64,000 nt of DNA from Hyphomicrobiales bacterium (GTDB lineage Bacteria > Pseudomonadota > Alphaproteobacteria > Rickettsiales > JACKKO01). The translations under genes and the position numbers were made by a program. A model generated the notes under the pieces. That model was given only the letters and a program-made list of their open reading frames with translations. It was not told the origin of the DNA and made no database searches. Shown in pieces: positions 15,889 through 24,694 of the stretch. Numbering within the stretch: the stretch's first letter is position 1; each line of letters starts with the position of its first letter. The DNA lies in NCBI GenBank assembly GCA_024236395.1, contig JACKKO010000001.1, positions 496,001 through 560,000 of the forward strand, written 5' to 3'.

Positions 15889-16575
15889 GTGCAGATTATC
15901 GCGCATCGCGGTGCGTCCGGCACATTGCCGGAGAACACGATGGTGGCGTTCCGGCGGGCGCTGGATGAAAATGCCGGGGGCATTGAGCTGGATGTACATC
16001 GCTGTGCCAGCGGCGAGATGGTAGTGATTCATGACGCTACCTTGAAGCGTACCACCAATGGTAATGGACGTGTTGCACGCAGGACACTCTCCGAACTCCG
16101 CACACTTGATACCGGGAATGGCGAGGGAGTTCCCGCGCTTCAGGAAGTGCTGGCACTGGTAGCCGGGCGTATCCCGGTTTATATCGAGCTGAAACATACA
16201 TTCAGCGCTATTCCCATCCTTGCTGAGTTGAAACAGTATGTAAAATCCGGTGGGCGGTTGCAGGATGTGATGGTGATCACCACGCTTTACCGTGAGCTGG
16301 AGGAGTTGGCCGCGCTGGATAAGCGTATCCCGTTGGGAGCGGGGATGCCGCGGGGAGCCATCCCTACACTGAAGCAACTGATGGCACGGCTGCCAATACA
16401 AGCAATTTTTCCCTATCATGACCGGGTGGATGCTGCATTTGTAGAAGTAGCGCATGCCGCGCAGGTTCAGGTCTATCCCTGGACGGTCAATCAGGTGGCG
16501 GAGGCGAAGCGTTTACAGGCGTGTGGGGTGGATGGCATCATCACGGACGTACCGGGTGTAATGCAGAAGCTGTAA
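15889..16575 (+). CDS. Glycerophosphodiester phosphodiesterase
   Basis: Hydrolyses glycerophosphodiesters from phospholipid breakdown to glycerol-3-phosphate and an alcohol. The 228-residue TIM-barrel has the metal/catalytic motifs at the expected places: IIAHRGASGTLPENTMVAF at the start, GIELDVHRCASGEMVVIHDATLKRTTNGNG near residue 30, and YIELKH near 104; the C-terminal VYPWTVNQVAEAKRLQACGVDGIITDVPG is also standard. No signal peptide, so cytosolic. Starts at GTG, three bases after aroQ. A GC hairpin of only four pairs follows at 16581-16592, but without a T-run. Confidence 0.93.
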   Translation: MQIIAHRGASGTLPENTMVAFRRALDENAGGIELDVHRCASGEMVVIHDATLKRTTNGNGRVARRTLSELRTLDTGNGEGVPALQEVLALVAGRIPVYIELKHTFSAIPILAELKQYVKSGGRLQDVMVITTLYRELEELAALDKRIPLGAGMPRGAIPTLKQLMARLPIQAIFPYHDRVDAAFVEVAHAAQVQVYPWTVNQVAEAKRLQACGVDGIITDVPGVMQKL

Positions 16576-16619
16576 ATTTTCCCCTTCCGGGGTAGGCATG
16601 GCCATATTACGCTTCAAAC

Positions 16620-17147
16620 ATGCCACAGGATTCTGGTTCACTCTTTAGTTCGTTTCTGCAACGTACCGGATCGTTTTTCGGTGGGCTGACCGGGGGGCTC
16701 AGTGAGCGTTTTACCGGGCAACGTATCCGTGGTGGCGTGGAGCCAATCCGGGCCGATGTGCGTACCATCACACAGGCGGAAGCGCAGATGGCGCAGTTTA
16801 CCCGCCAGGTAGAGGTGCAGTTTGAGCAACTGGCCACCCGGATTGAGCGTGACTGGGTACGCCGGATTGGGCAAGATGTCTCGGCGGATCTGGAAACCAT
16901 TCTGCGGAGTCAACTCAATCGAGTGCATCAGCAGGCACGCCAGCAATTAATTGGGCAGGTGCAGGATCAGTTCAGTCACGAAATAACATCACTAAACGGG
17001 GGAAACCTGCTTGGAAATCTGTCCAGTAGCCTTTTTGGCGTGATTGGCGTTTCACTGGGAGGGGCCTCCGGGCGTTTTCGCCTGAGTAAAGGGCAGAATC
17101 TGGCAGGAAATTTAAGTGCAATACAACGCGGGCGGCGCAATCTTTAA
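16620..17147 (+). CDS. Uncharacterised coiled-coil protein (175 aa)
   Basis: Not recognised. After a Gly/Phe/Ser-rich head (LFSSFLQRTGSFFGGLTGG) the middle (about residues 45-120) is a long charged helix likely to form a coiled coil (RTITQAEAQMAQFTRQVEVQFEQL...). The tail has a hydrophobic glycine-rich stretch (LGNLSSSLFGVIGVSLGG) that might touch a membrane, and ends basic. The ATG lacks a strong ribosome binding site. It stands 44 bases after the phosphodiesterase gene, same strand, and 46 bases before the pteridine reductase gene. Confidence 0.6.
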   Translation: MPQDSGSLFSSFLQRTGSFFGGLTGGLSERFTGQRIRGGVEPIRADVRTITQAEAQMAQFTRQVEVQFEQLATRIERDWVRRIGQDVSADLETILRSQLNRVHQQARQQLIGQVQDQFSHEITSLNGGNLLGNLSSSLFGVIGVSLGGASGRFRLSKGQNLAGNLSAIQRGRRNL

Positions 17148-17193
17148 TCATTCTCCAGCTTGCCTTCTATGGTTTCACCCTGTATCAGAAAGC

Positions 17194-17922
17194 ATGATGA
17201 GTTCATCCTCCAACGCTGTTTTAATTACCGGCGGTGCCCGTCGGGTGGGCCGTGCTATTGCACTGGCATTTGCTGCCCGCGGTTATGATGTGGCGTTGCA
17301 TTTTCGGCGTTCTGCTGAAGAGGCGGAAATAACGCGGCAAGAAATACTGAGTATCGGAGTGGCGTGTGAATGTTTTGCCGCGGATTTACAGGATAGCGGT
17401 GCGCGTCAGGCGATGCTGCAGCGGGTATTTGATACGTTTCCGCACTGCCGGGTACTGGTGAATAACGCTTCTATTTTTGAACGTGCCCGCTTTATGGAAA
17501 CCGACGAGGTGCTTTTTGACCGCCAGATGGATATCAATTTCCGCGTGCCGTTCTTTCTGACGCAGGAGTTTATCAAACACTGCCCGGAAGCGCGGGTGAT
17601 TAACATGCTGGATACGAACATTACGGCAACCCAGACATCGCATTTTTCCTATCTTCTGGCCAAGAAAGCACTGGCGGAATTCACCCGGATGGCTGCCCGT
17701 GAGCTGGCTCCGAAGGCACGCATACATGGGGTATGCCCCGGCCTGGTGATCCCGGCGGAAGGCGAAGAAGATGAGAGCTACACAGAAAAATATATAGCCC
17801 AGTCCCCGCTGCAATCCATTTCCCCGCCGGAAGATGTGGCCGAGGCGGTATGCTGGCTGGCCGAGGCAGAGAGTGTCACCGGGCAGCTGCTCTTCCTTGA
17901 CGGGGGAAAACATCTGCTGTAG
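17194..17922 (+). CDS. folM: SDR oxidoreductase of the pteridine reductase (FolM) type
   Basis: Short-chain dehydrogenase with the Rossmann motif TGGARRVGRAIA, a form typical of FolM and pteridine reductases (arginines that favour NADPH), then NNASIF. The active site is Asp-Tyr-Lys (NMLDTN and YLLAK) rather than the usual Ser-Tyr-Lys, again as in pteridine reductases. Such enzymes reduce dihydrofolate or dihydromonapterin. The immediate neighbour folB, ten bases downstream, supports a pterin role. The start at 17194 removes 26 unrelated residues that overlap the previous gene; a second ATG is at 17197. Confidence 0.85.
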   Translation: MMSSSSNAVLITGGARRVGRAIALAFAARGYDVALHFRRSAEEAEITRQEILSIGVACECFAADLQDSGARQAMLQRVFDTFPHCRVLVNNASIFERARFMETDEVLFDRQMDINFRVPFFLTQEFIKHCPEARVINMLDTNITATQTSHFSYLLAKKALAEFTRMAARELAPKARIHGVCPGLVIPAEGEEDESYTEKYIAQSPLQSISPPEDVAEAVCWLAEAESVTGQLLFLDGGKHLL

Positions 17923-17931
17923 AGAGCGCGC

Positions 17932-18279
17932 ATGTTAGTAAAAATGCAACGACTATGCGTCCAGACCATTGCGGGCGCGTTTGACTGGGAACAGAAGACT
18001 AAGCGGAACCTGTATCTCACTATTCAGTTTACCTATGATGGCACCAAAGCATCAGAGAGTGATGCACTGCGTGACGCGCTGGATTACACCACGCTGGAGC
18101 AGGAGATCATCACCTTGCTGGAATCCCGCCGCTTTAACCTGATTGAAACCGTGGCGCGTGTGGTGGTAGATCACATCCTGCAGGATACGCGTGTACAGGA
18201 TGTTTCCGTGGAAGTGGATAAGCCGGGTGTGCTCCGGCAATGTGATTCTGTTTCGGTCACACTCACGGCCTCACGATAG
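17932..18279 (+). CDS. folB: Dihydroneopterin aldolase family protein
   Basis: Folate-pathway aldolase/epimerase that cleaves 7,8-dihydroneopterin. Though divergent, the 115-residue product keeps the key residues: the early Glu in GAFDWEQKTKRNLYL, the Tyr in ALDYTTLEQEI, the helix RRFNLIETVARVVVDHIL, and the late Lys in VEVDKPGVL. With the pteridine reductase just upstream it forms a two-gene pterin unit. No folK or folP is in the window, so a role in tetrahydromonapterin-type cofactor metabolism is as possible as folate itself. Confidence 0.88.
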   Translation: MLVKMQRLCVQTIAGAFDWEQKTKRNLYLTIQFTYDGTKASESDALRDALDYTTLEQEIITLLESRRFNLIETVARVVVDHILQDTRVQDVSVEVDKPGVLRQCDSVSVTLTASR

Positions 18280-18299
18280 GATTTCTTTCGTTTATTCAT

Positions 18300-18327
18300 T
18301 TGCAATTGTGTTGTGTTGGACTAGATT
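18300..18327 (+). promoter_or_regulatory. Putative dnaB promoter
   Basis: TTGCAA at 18300-18305 and TAGATT at 18322-18327 are 16 bases apart, each matching four of six consensus bases. Transcription from here would begin only a few bases before the ATG at 18337, which itself has no ribosome binding site. Confidence 0.35.
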
Positions 18328-18336
18328 GGTTCCATC

Positions 18337-19842
18337 ATGGCCGAGCGTTCGCTTCAGACAGTTGAGGATGAGAAGTCACTCCCCACTTATAGGGAAGTGC
18401 CGTATAATATTGATGCCGAGCAGATTCTCCTCGGTGCGATCCTGACCAATAACGAGGCCTATAACCGTGTGGGGGATTTTCTCCGGGCGGAGCATTTTTA
18501 CGAACCGCTGCATCGCCGGATTTTTGATGCGATTATGAACTTCATGGAACGCGGACTGGTGGCGAACCCAGTCACGCTGCGCAGCCAGTTTGATCGTGAC
18601 GAGGCGCTTTCCGATATCGGGGGTGCCAGTTATCTGGCAAAGATTGCCGGGCTGGCCAGCGGCGTGTTCAATGTGAAGGATTATGCCCGGATTATCTACG
18701 ATCTCTATATTAGCCGGAACCTGATTGAGATTGGTAATGATATTGTCGATGAGGCGTATAAGGGCAGTGCCGAGCGCGCCGCTTCGGAGCAGATTGAGAA
18801 AGCAGAAGGAAAGCTCTTCACCCTGGCCAGCGAAGGTGGCGTGGAACGTGCGTTTGTTTCGTTGAAGGATGCACTGAAAGAATCGCTCGATCGTACTAAT
18901 GCCGCGTTCAAACGGCAGGGGGATATTCACGGGATTCCCACGGCGCTCCGGGATCTGGATAAAATGCTGGGTGGACTACAGAATTCGGATCTGGTTATAC
19001 TCGCGGCGCGTCCCTCCATGGGGAAAACGGCGCTGGCACTAAATATCGCGCTCAGCGGAGCAAAATTTCTGCATCGTGACGCGGAACGGCACAAGGATGA
19101 TCCGGAGTTCCGATCCGGAAGCGTGGGAATTTTCTCACTCGAAATGTCATCGGAGCAGTTGGCATCGCGGATGCTTTCCGTGGAAACAGGTATCAATGCA
19201 AATAGTATTCGTCGTGGGAAACTGGGTAGATCGCCGCAAAATGACGAATTTGCCCGGTTGGTGCAGGCGAATAAAGATCTGTATGCGCTGCCGATCTTTA
19301 TTGATGATACCCCGGCGCTTTCTATCTCGGCGATTCGTACCCGAGCGCGCCGCCTTAAGCGGAAGTATAATCTTTCGCTGTTAGTGATTGACTATCTGCA
19401 ATTAATTCGGGGTGTTTCGGCGCAAGCCTCCAGTAATCGTGTGCAGGAAATTTCGGAAATCACGATGGGGCTGAAAGCCATTGCCAAGGAGTTGGATATC
19501 CCGGTGTTGGCGCTTTCACAGCTATCACGCGCGGTGGAGCAGCGCGATGATAAACGCCCTCAGCTTTCCGACTTACGGGAATCCGGCTCCATTGAACAGG
19601 ATGCCGACGTGGTGATGTTTATTTACCGGGAATCGTATTATACTGAGCGCCTGAAGCCGGATGAAAACAGTGAGAAATTCGCGGCCTGGCTGGAGAAAAT
19701 GGAGCAGGTGAATAACGTGGCCGAGGTGATTGTCTCCAAGCACCGTAACGGGCCAATCGGTAATGTGACCTTGTTCTTTGATAAAACAACCACGCGCTTT
19801 GGCGACCTGGAACGCCAGGAATATATGGAAGCGGCGTTTTAA
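18337..19842 (+). CDS. dnaB: Replicative DNA helicase DnaB
   Basis: Hexameric 5'-3' helicase at the replication fork. The N-terminal domain (residues about 20-125, EVPYNIDAEQILLGAILTN) binds primase. The RecA-like C-terminal domain has Walker A ARPSMGKTALA near residue 230, FSLEMSSEQLASRML (motif H1a), Walker B LLVIDYLQLI near 350, and the arginine-rich DLRESGSIEQDADVVMFIYR block near 416. No intein. 501 residues is normal. The typical alphaproteobacterial neighbours follow: alr six bases downstream, then (after an insertion) radA, cvpA and purF. Confidence 0.97.
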   Translation: MAERSLQTVEDEKSLPTYREVPYNIDAEQILLGAILTNNEAYNRVGDFLRAEHFYEPLHRRIFDAIMNFMERGLVANPVTLRSQFDRDEALSDIGGASYLAKIAGLASGVFNVKDYARIIYDLYISRNLIEIGNDIVDEAYKGSAERAASEQIEKAEGKLFTLASEGGVERAFVSLKDALKESLDRTNAAFKRQGDIHGIPTALRDLDKMLGGLQNSDLVILAARPSMGKTALALNIALSGAKFLHRDAERHKDDPEFRSGSVGIFSLEMSSEQLASRMLSVETGINANSIRRGKLGRSPQNDEFARLVQANKDLYALPIFIDDTPALSISAIRTRARRLKRKYNLSLLVIDYLQLIRGVSAQASSNRVQEISEITMGLKAIAKELDIPVLALSQLSRAVEQRDDKRPQLSDLRESGSIEQDADVVMFIYRESYYTERLKPDENSEKFAAWLEKMEQVNNVAEVIVSKHRNGPIGNVTLFFDKTTTRFGDLERQEYMEAAF

Positions 19843-19848
19843 GGTCTC

Positions 19849-20955
19849 ATGATGTTTGCGGATGCTACCCTGAATGTAAATCTGGATGCACTGGCGGCAA
19901 ATTACCGGGCGTTACAAACCTATGCAGATAAGTCGGAATGTGCGGCGGTGGTGAAGGCCAATGCGTACGGGTTAGGAATCAAGCCAATAGCGCAGGCGTT
20001 ATGGGATGCCGGGGCGCGGCGGTTCTTTGTTGCAACCGTGGATGAGGGCATGGAAGTGCGGGATTTGCTTCCCGGGGCACTGGTCTATATTTTCCACGGT
20101 TTCCGTAAAGGACAGGAGAAAGACCTCTCGGAATGCCGATTGATTCCAGTACTTAACAGCCGTGAGCAGATCGCCCTGTGGCAGGCACATGCACAAACAG
20201 TAGGCCGGATGCCGGCGGTGCTGCATTTTGATACGGGCATGAACCGGCTGGGGCTGAATGTTTCTGAGGTAGAAAAACTGGCGGAGAACCAATTGGCACT
20301 GGATGGGCTGGACATTCAGTGTGTGATGAGCCATTTTGCCTGTGCCAGCCAGCCGGAGCATGATCTGAACGAGGAGCAATATAACCGCTTCAACCGTTTG
20401 CGTCGGATGTTTCCGGAAACCAATGCCTCGATGGCGAACTCGGCGGCCGCATTGTTGAAAACCTGCTATCACTTCGACCTCATTCGGCCGGGGATAGCGC
20501 TTTATGGCAGTAACCCGCTGGGGGAAAATGCCCCGGTGAAAATGAAACCGGTGGTCACGCTGAAAGCCAATGTGTTGCAGGTACGCACCGTGGAGCGAGC
20601 CGGTGGGGTTGGCTATGGTGCGACCCATGAAGCCAGGCAGGGCGAGAAACTGGCGACACTGGGGCTGGGCTATGCGGATGGCTATCTGCGCTGTCTGGGA
20701 AATGTTGCCAAAGGGTATCTGAATGGTACGGAAACACCGGTAGTGGGCCGTGTTTCTATGGATCTGATTATTGTGGATGTCAGCGCCGTTCCGGAAGCCG
20801 TGCTGAAAGTGGGGGCGGAAGTGGAACTGCTGGGTGAGCGATGCACGATCGACACGCTGGCCAAACAGGCAAACACCATTCCCTACGAAATCCTCACAAG
20901 ACTTGGCCACCGCCTGAAGAGGGTGTATACGAAAGAACAGGCTGCAGCAGCGTAA
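19849..20955 (+). CDS. alr: Alanine racemase
   Basis: PLP enzyme supplying D-alanine for peptidoglycan. Visible: the PLP lysine in AAVVKANAYGLG near residue 36, FFVATVDEGMEVR, LHFDTGMNRLGL near 125, RPGIALYGSNPL near 207, the catalytic Tyr region AGGVGYGATHEA near 245, and GRVSMDLIIVDVS near 297. 368 residues is normal. The AAGG of its ribosome binding site overlaps the dnaB stop, so the two are probably coupled. A second ATG follows directly. Confidence 0.96.
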   Translation: MMFADATLNVNLDALAANYRALQTYADKSECAAVVKANAYGLGIKPIAQALWDAGARRFFVATVDEGMEVRDLLPGALVYIFHGFRKGQEKDLSECRLIPVLNSREQIALWQAHAQTVGRMPAVLHFDTGMNRLGLNVSEVEKLAENQLALDGLDIQCVMSHFACASQPEHDLNEEQYNRFNRLRRMFPETNASMANSAAALLKTCYHFDLIRPGIALYGSNPLGENAPVKMKPVVTLKANVLQVRTVERAGGVGYGATHEARQGEKLATLGLGYADGYLRCLGNVAKGYLNGTETPVVGRVSMDLIIVDVSAVPEAVLKVGAEVELLGERCTIDTLAKQANTIPYEILTRLGHRLKRVYTKEQAAAA

Positions 20956-20956
20956 T

Positions 20957-21739
20957 GTGGAGTATATGAATTTCGTCGCGGTACTAGGCAGGTTCTTTTT
21001 ACATTTTCTTCAGATCACCGGACGGGTGTCGCTGTTTGCGTTCCATTCTGTCTGGCATAGTTTTGTGCCGCCGTTGTATCTGCGTTTGCTGTTCCGGCAG
21101 ATGCTGGAGATTGGCTATTATTCCCTGCCCGTGGTGGGGCTGACAGCGGTTTTTACCGGGGCGGTGCTGGCGCTGCAGAGCTACACCGGGTTCTCGCGGT
21201 TCAATGCGGAAAGTTCCATTGCGGCAGTGGTGGTGATTTCCATCACGCGGGAGCTGGGGCCGGTGCTGGCCGGACTGATGGTGGCCGGGCGTGTGGGAGC
21301 GGCGATGGCTGCAGAAATCGGCACCATGCGCGTGACCGAGCAGATTGATGCGCTGGTAACGCTTTCCACCAACCCGTTCAAATACCTGATTGCCCCACGG
21401 TTGCTGGCAGGGGTGCTGATGCTGCCGTGTCTGGTGCTGGTGGCAGATATTATCGGGGTCTATGGCGGGTATCTGGTGGGGATTCACAAATTGGGCTTTT
21501 CAGCCAGCTCTTACCTTAAAACCACCACGGATTATATGGAGACCAAGGACGTGATTTCCGGGTTGGTGAAGGCCTCAGTGTTTGGGTTTATTATTTCACT
21601 GATGGGCTGTTATCACGGGTTCAATTCGCGTGGCGGAGCACAGGGCGTGGGGCAGGCAACCACAAATGCGGTGGTGAGTGCGTCGATCCTGATTCTGCTG
21701 ACCAACTACATTATCACCGAGCTGTTCTTTGCACGGTAA
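20957..21739 (+). CDS. mlaE: MlaE-type ABC transporter permease
   Basis: Inner-membrane permease of the Mla phospholipid transport system (MlaE/YrbE family), keeping outer-membrane lipid asymmetry. Family motifs present: VVGLTAVFTGAVLALQ, ELGPVLAGLMVAGRVGAAMAAEIGTMRVTEQIDALVTLS, and PRLLAGVLMLPCLV. Five or six hydrophobic segments in 260 residues. The start is GTG at 20957, one base after the alr stop; an ATG at 20966 is an alternative. It is followed by the matching ATPase. The substrate-binding MCE protein MlaD that usually completes the set is not nearby. Confidence 0.93.
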   Translation: MEYMNFVAVLGRFFLHFLQITGRVSLFAFHSVWHSFVPPLYLRLLFRQMLEIGYYSLPVVGLTAVFTGAVLALQSYTGFSRFNAESSIAAVVVISITRELGPVLAGLMVAGRVGAAMAAEIGTMRVTEQIDALVTLSTNPFKYLIAPRLLAGVLMLPCLVLVADIIGVYGGYLVGIHKLGFSASSYLKTTTDYMETKDVISGLVKASVFGFIISLMGCYHGFNSRGGAQGVGQATTNAVVSASILILLTNYIITELFFAR

Positions 21740-21748
21740 GAGGGAACA

Positions 21749-22519
21749 ATGACCGCGAAAATCATCATCAACGATTTGCATAAATCCTTTGGGCAAAAAA
21801 AGGTGCTGCAAGGAGTGACAGTATCCGTTGAGAAGGGAGAGTCGCTGGTGGTAATTGGTGGTTCGGGCAGTGGAAAGTCTGTGCTGCTGAAAAATATCAT
21901 CGGCCTGATGAAACCGGAAAAAGGCAGTGTCCAGATTGATGGCGAAGAAACGGTTGACTTCAGTGCCAAGGAGCATGACCGGATTATGCATAAATTTGGC
22001 TATTTGTTTCAGGGTGGGGCACTATTTGATTCGTTGAAAATCTGGGAGAATATTGCGTTTGGCCTGATCCAGGGGCGGGGTATGAACCGCAAAGACGCCA
22101 AAGAAATTGCCTTGGAAAAACTTAACTCTGTGGGGTTAGGCAAGGATGTGGGGGAACTCTACCCGGCGGAGTTATCCGGCGGGATGCAAAAACGTGTGTC
22201 ACTGGCGCGGGCGGTTGCTGCCAACCCGGAAATCATTTTCTTCGACGAACCCACCACAGGACTGGATCCCATTATGGCCGATGTCATCAATGATCTGATC
22301 GTCAAATGTTCCGAGGAGCTGGGGGCGACCACCATTACCATCACGCATGATATGGCGAGCGTGCGTAAAGTGGCGGATCAGGTGGCGATGATTTATGAGG
22401 GTCGTATTATCTGGCACGGGCCGATTGATGCGATTGACGATAGCGGGAATCCGTATGTCGATCAGTTTATTCATGGCCGCGCCGAAGGCCCGATTGAGAT
22501 CAAACTACAGGATCACTGA
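21749..22519 (+). CDS. mlaF: MlaF-type ABC transporter ATP-binding protein
   Basis: ATPase partner of the MlaE permease. Walker A GGSGSGKS near residue 37, Q-loop FGYLFQGGALFDSL near 87 (the 'GALFDS' block is typical of MlaF), signature LSGGMQKRVSLARA near 140, Walker B EIIFFDEPTTGLDP, and H-loop ITHDM. 256 residues. AAGAGGGAA ends just before the ATG. It lies nine bases after mlaE. Confidence 0.95.
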   Translation: MTAKIIINDLHKSFGQKKVLQGVTVSVEKGESLVVIGGSGSGKSVLLKNIIGLMKPEKGSVQIDGEETVDFSAKEHDRIMHKFGYLFQGGALFDSLKIWENIAFGLIQGRGMNRKDAKEIALEKLNSVGLGKDVGELYPAELSGGMQKRVSLARAVAANPEIIFFDEPTTGLDPIMADVINDLIVKCSEELGATTITITHDMASVRKVADQVAMIYEGRIIWHGPIDAIDDSGNPYVDQFIHGRAEGPIEIKLQDH

Positions 22520-22521
22520 GC

Positions 22522-22974
22522 ATGTCAGGTAGTGCTGTGCAAATTAATGCGGCGGCATGTGCTCAACTGTTGACACATATTAAAAATTATCATCAATTTC
22601 TGGCAGCGATAGACACGTGTGACGATTTATCATCAGATACTCGGTTTTTAGAAGACAGTGGTGCACGATTTTATCATAAAGCAGAGAATTTGAGTTTTCA
22701 TACACATAAGCTATTAACATTAGCAACAACAAGGTTAAGACTGCAATCTGGTGATGTGATGGATGATAGCATGATGGAAAAACTAGCAGCATTCCCAGGA
22801 CAGCTGGAAATTGTAAAAGGGTTAATCGCTGAGATGTTACCAGAGGTGATGAAAATGGCAGGTACCAATGATCTGGAGTCACAGCGCTATGTTGGCCAGC
22901 GGTATTTTCTAGAGCTAAAAGCGTGTGTTGATAAATTAGTCATGCCCCCCAAGCAACAAATGTATCGGTTATAG
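22522..22974 (+). CDS. Uncharacterised helical protein (150 aa)
   Basis: Not recognised. Soluble, all-helical, without cysteine clusters or signal peptide; residues about 12-75 and 85-145 each look like helical hairpins. It sits two bases after mlaF and two bases before the next gene, so it is translated with them, but the base composition is clearly AT-richer than mlaEF, which suggests a separate origin. The place where mlaD would be expected is taken by this gene, but nothing in it resembles an MCE domain. Confidence 0.65.
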   Translation: MSGSAVQINAAACAQLLTHIKNYHQFLAAIDTCDDLSSDTRFLEDSGARFYHKAENLSFHTHKLLTLATTRLRLQSGDVMDDSMMEKLAAFPGQLEIVKGLIAEMLPEVMKMAGTNDLESQRYVGQRYFLELKACVDKLVMPPKQQMYRL

Positions 22975-22976
22975 CA

Positions 22977-24692
22977 ATGGCACTGGCAGGCGTAATTACC
23001 AGACCAACACTTACACTAAAACACACACCATTTGTGTTTACTCCGTATATTACGGCATTCATCCATTCCCGTGCGTTCCTATTAGTAGGAGCATTGACGT
23101 TGTTTGGTGTGTGTCTTGGGTTTGCGTGGGTGACGGAGGATGCGTTTATCACACTGCGGGTGGTGGATAATTTTGTCCATGGCTACGGGTTGACCTGGAA
23201 TGTGACCGAGCGCGTACAAGCCTACACGCACCCGCTGTGGCTGATGGCACTGACGCCCGTGTATGCCGTACTGCGTGAACCGTTTGCGACAACGATCCTG
23301 GTGTCTGTGGTGTGCCTTGCAGTGGCGATTGGTGTGGTGGCCTGGCATTTGCGCAAGACACCATTTGCCTTTGTATTCGGATTTGTAGTACCGTTGGCAT
23401 TTTCGCCCAGTATGCAGGAATTTGCGATTGGCGGTCTAGAAAATCCACTATCCTTCATGCTGTTGGCATTATTTGTTGTGATGGTGATTAAAGAATATCC
23501 GGTGATACCATGGCATCGTTATGGCTTATTACTGGCGCTGCTGATGCTCAACCGGATGGATACGGTACTGCTAACCATTCCATTTTTTATCTACTTGTTC
23601 TGGCAGCATGGCCGTGCAATACGATGGCTGGAATTGATACGCGGATTCCTACCATTTATTGTATGGGAATGTTTTAGCCTGTTTTATTATGGCTTCCTCT
23701 TCCCGAATACGAAATACTCCAAGATGAATACCGGCCTGCCCTTTGCTGATAAATGGAAGCAGGGGCTGGAGTACGGGAAGGATTTTATTACGCAGGATAT
23801 TGCTGCAGCAATACCGATCTTGGTCGTATTGCTGGTGAGCATCGTGTTGTTGGCCCGCCGGAAGACGCGTACGGATCAAAACCTCCGGTTGGTGGCATTG
23901 GTGGCAGGAATTGTATTGTATACTCTCTATGTTTTCTCTGTCGGCGGAGATTATATGTCCGGGCGCTTTTTCACGTTACAGGCCTTTGTGGCGGCCTTTA
24001 TCTATGCATTGGTACTGGCACGTCTGATGCAGTCAGGGTGGGGTTTGCCCAAGCTTTCGATTTTTGCTTCAATATGGGTATTATTAGCGCCATTGCATAT
24101 TCATATGCACGAATTCCATCCAGGGATCATGCCGAATGGTATTGTCAGTGAACGTAGTTATTATCGCATGACACACACCCTTTTTGGTGGGTGTCAGGAA
24201 GGTATTTCAGAGTTTCGTTTTTTCAGTAAAAAGAAATGCCATTATGAACCTATGTGGATTCAAAATGCGCGTAAAGTTCGTGTACGCACACGTTCGATTG
24301 CCACTACAACGGAAAATCCACTGATTCATGTGGAAATTAACTGGCTGGCCGGGTTGATTCCGTATCTTGCCGGGCCGGAGGTCTATTTCCTTAATGTGCA
24401 CGGGCTGACAGAGCCGTTGCTGGCGCGTCTGCCGATCCAGCCAGGACCGTGGCGTATTGGGCACTTTGCCCGCAATGTGCCGGGCTATTATCTGGCGCTG
24501 ATCTGGCAGAATATGCGGCCGCTGGAAAAGGATTTGCAGGGTTATTATGAGCCGCTCAGGTTTATTGTTTCCGGGCCGCTCTTTAGCTGGCGTCGAATAA
24601 AGACAATTATTCTCTTTAATCTGGGCTATTATGATGATTATCGTGAGCGATATATTAGAAAACATCCTGAGCTCTATATTCAAGAAAAATAA
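22977..24692 (+). CDS. Membrane glycosyltransferase of the AftB/ZomB-like GT-C type
   Basis: 571 residues; about ten membrane segments up to residue 370, then a soluble region presumably in the periplasm. The first periplasmic loop reads WVTEDAFITLRVVDNFVHGYG then WNVTERVQAYTHPLW; an acidic pair after the first membrane segment followed by NxxERVxxYTxPLW is the signature of the mycobacterial arabinosyltransferase AftB and the ZomB-like family. It probably transfers a sugar from a polyprenyl-phosphate donor to a surface glycan; donor and acceptor unknown. It lies two bases before radA and interrupts the usual alr-radA order together with mlaEF and the preceding orphan. The N-terminal 25 residues are AT-rich and poorly conserved, so the start is less certain. 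Confidence 0.75.
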   Translation: MALAGVITRPTLTLKHTPFVFTPYITAFIHSRAFLLVGALTLFGVCLGFAWVTEDAFITLRVVDNFVHGYGLTWNVTERVQAYTHPLWLMALTPVYAVLREPFATTILVSVVCLAVAIGVVAWHLRKTPFAFVFGFVVPLAFSPSMQEFAIGGLENPLSFMLLALFVVMVIKEYPVIPWHRYGLLLALLMLNRMDTVLLTIPFFIYLFWQHGRAIRWLELIRGFLPFIVWECFSLFYYGFLFPNTKYSKMNTGLPFADKWKQGLEYGKDFITQDIAAAIPILVVLLVSIVLLARRKTRTDQNLRLVALVAGIVLYTLYVFSVGGDYMSGRFFTLQAFVAAFIYALVLARLMQSGWGLPKLSIFASIWVLLAPLHIHMHEFHPGIMPNGIVSERSYYRMTHTLFGGCQEGISEFRFFSKKKCHYEPMWIQNARKVRVRTRSIATTTENPLIHVEINWLAGLIPYLAGPEVYFLNVHGLTEPLLARLPIQPGPWRIGHFARNVPGYYLALIWQNMRPLEKDLQGYYEPLRFIVSGPLFSWRRIKTIILFNLGYYDDYRERYIRKHPELYIQEK

Positions 24693-24694
24693 TC

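Noticed and set aside
16577..16592. Terminator after the glycerophosphodiesterase gene
   Set aside because: The CCCC/GGGG stem has only four pairs, and its T-run precedes rather than follows it.
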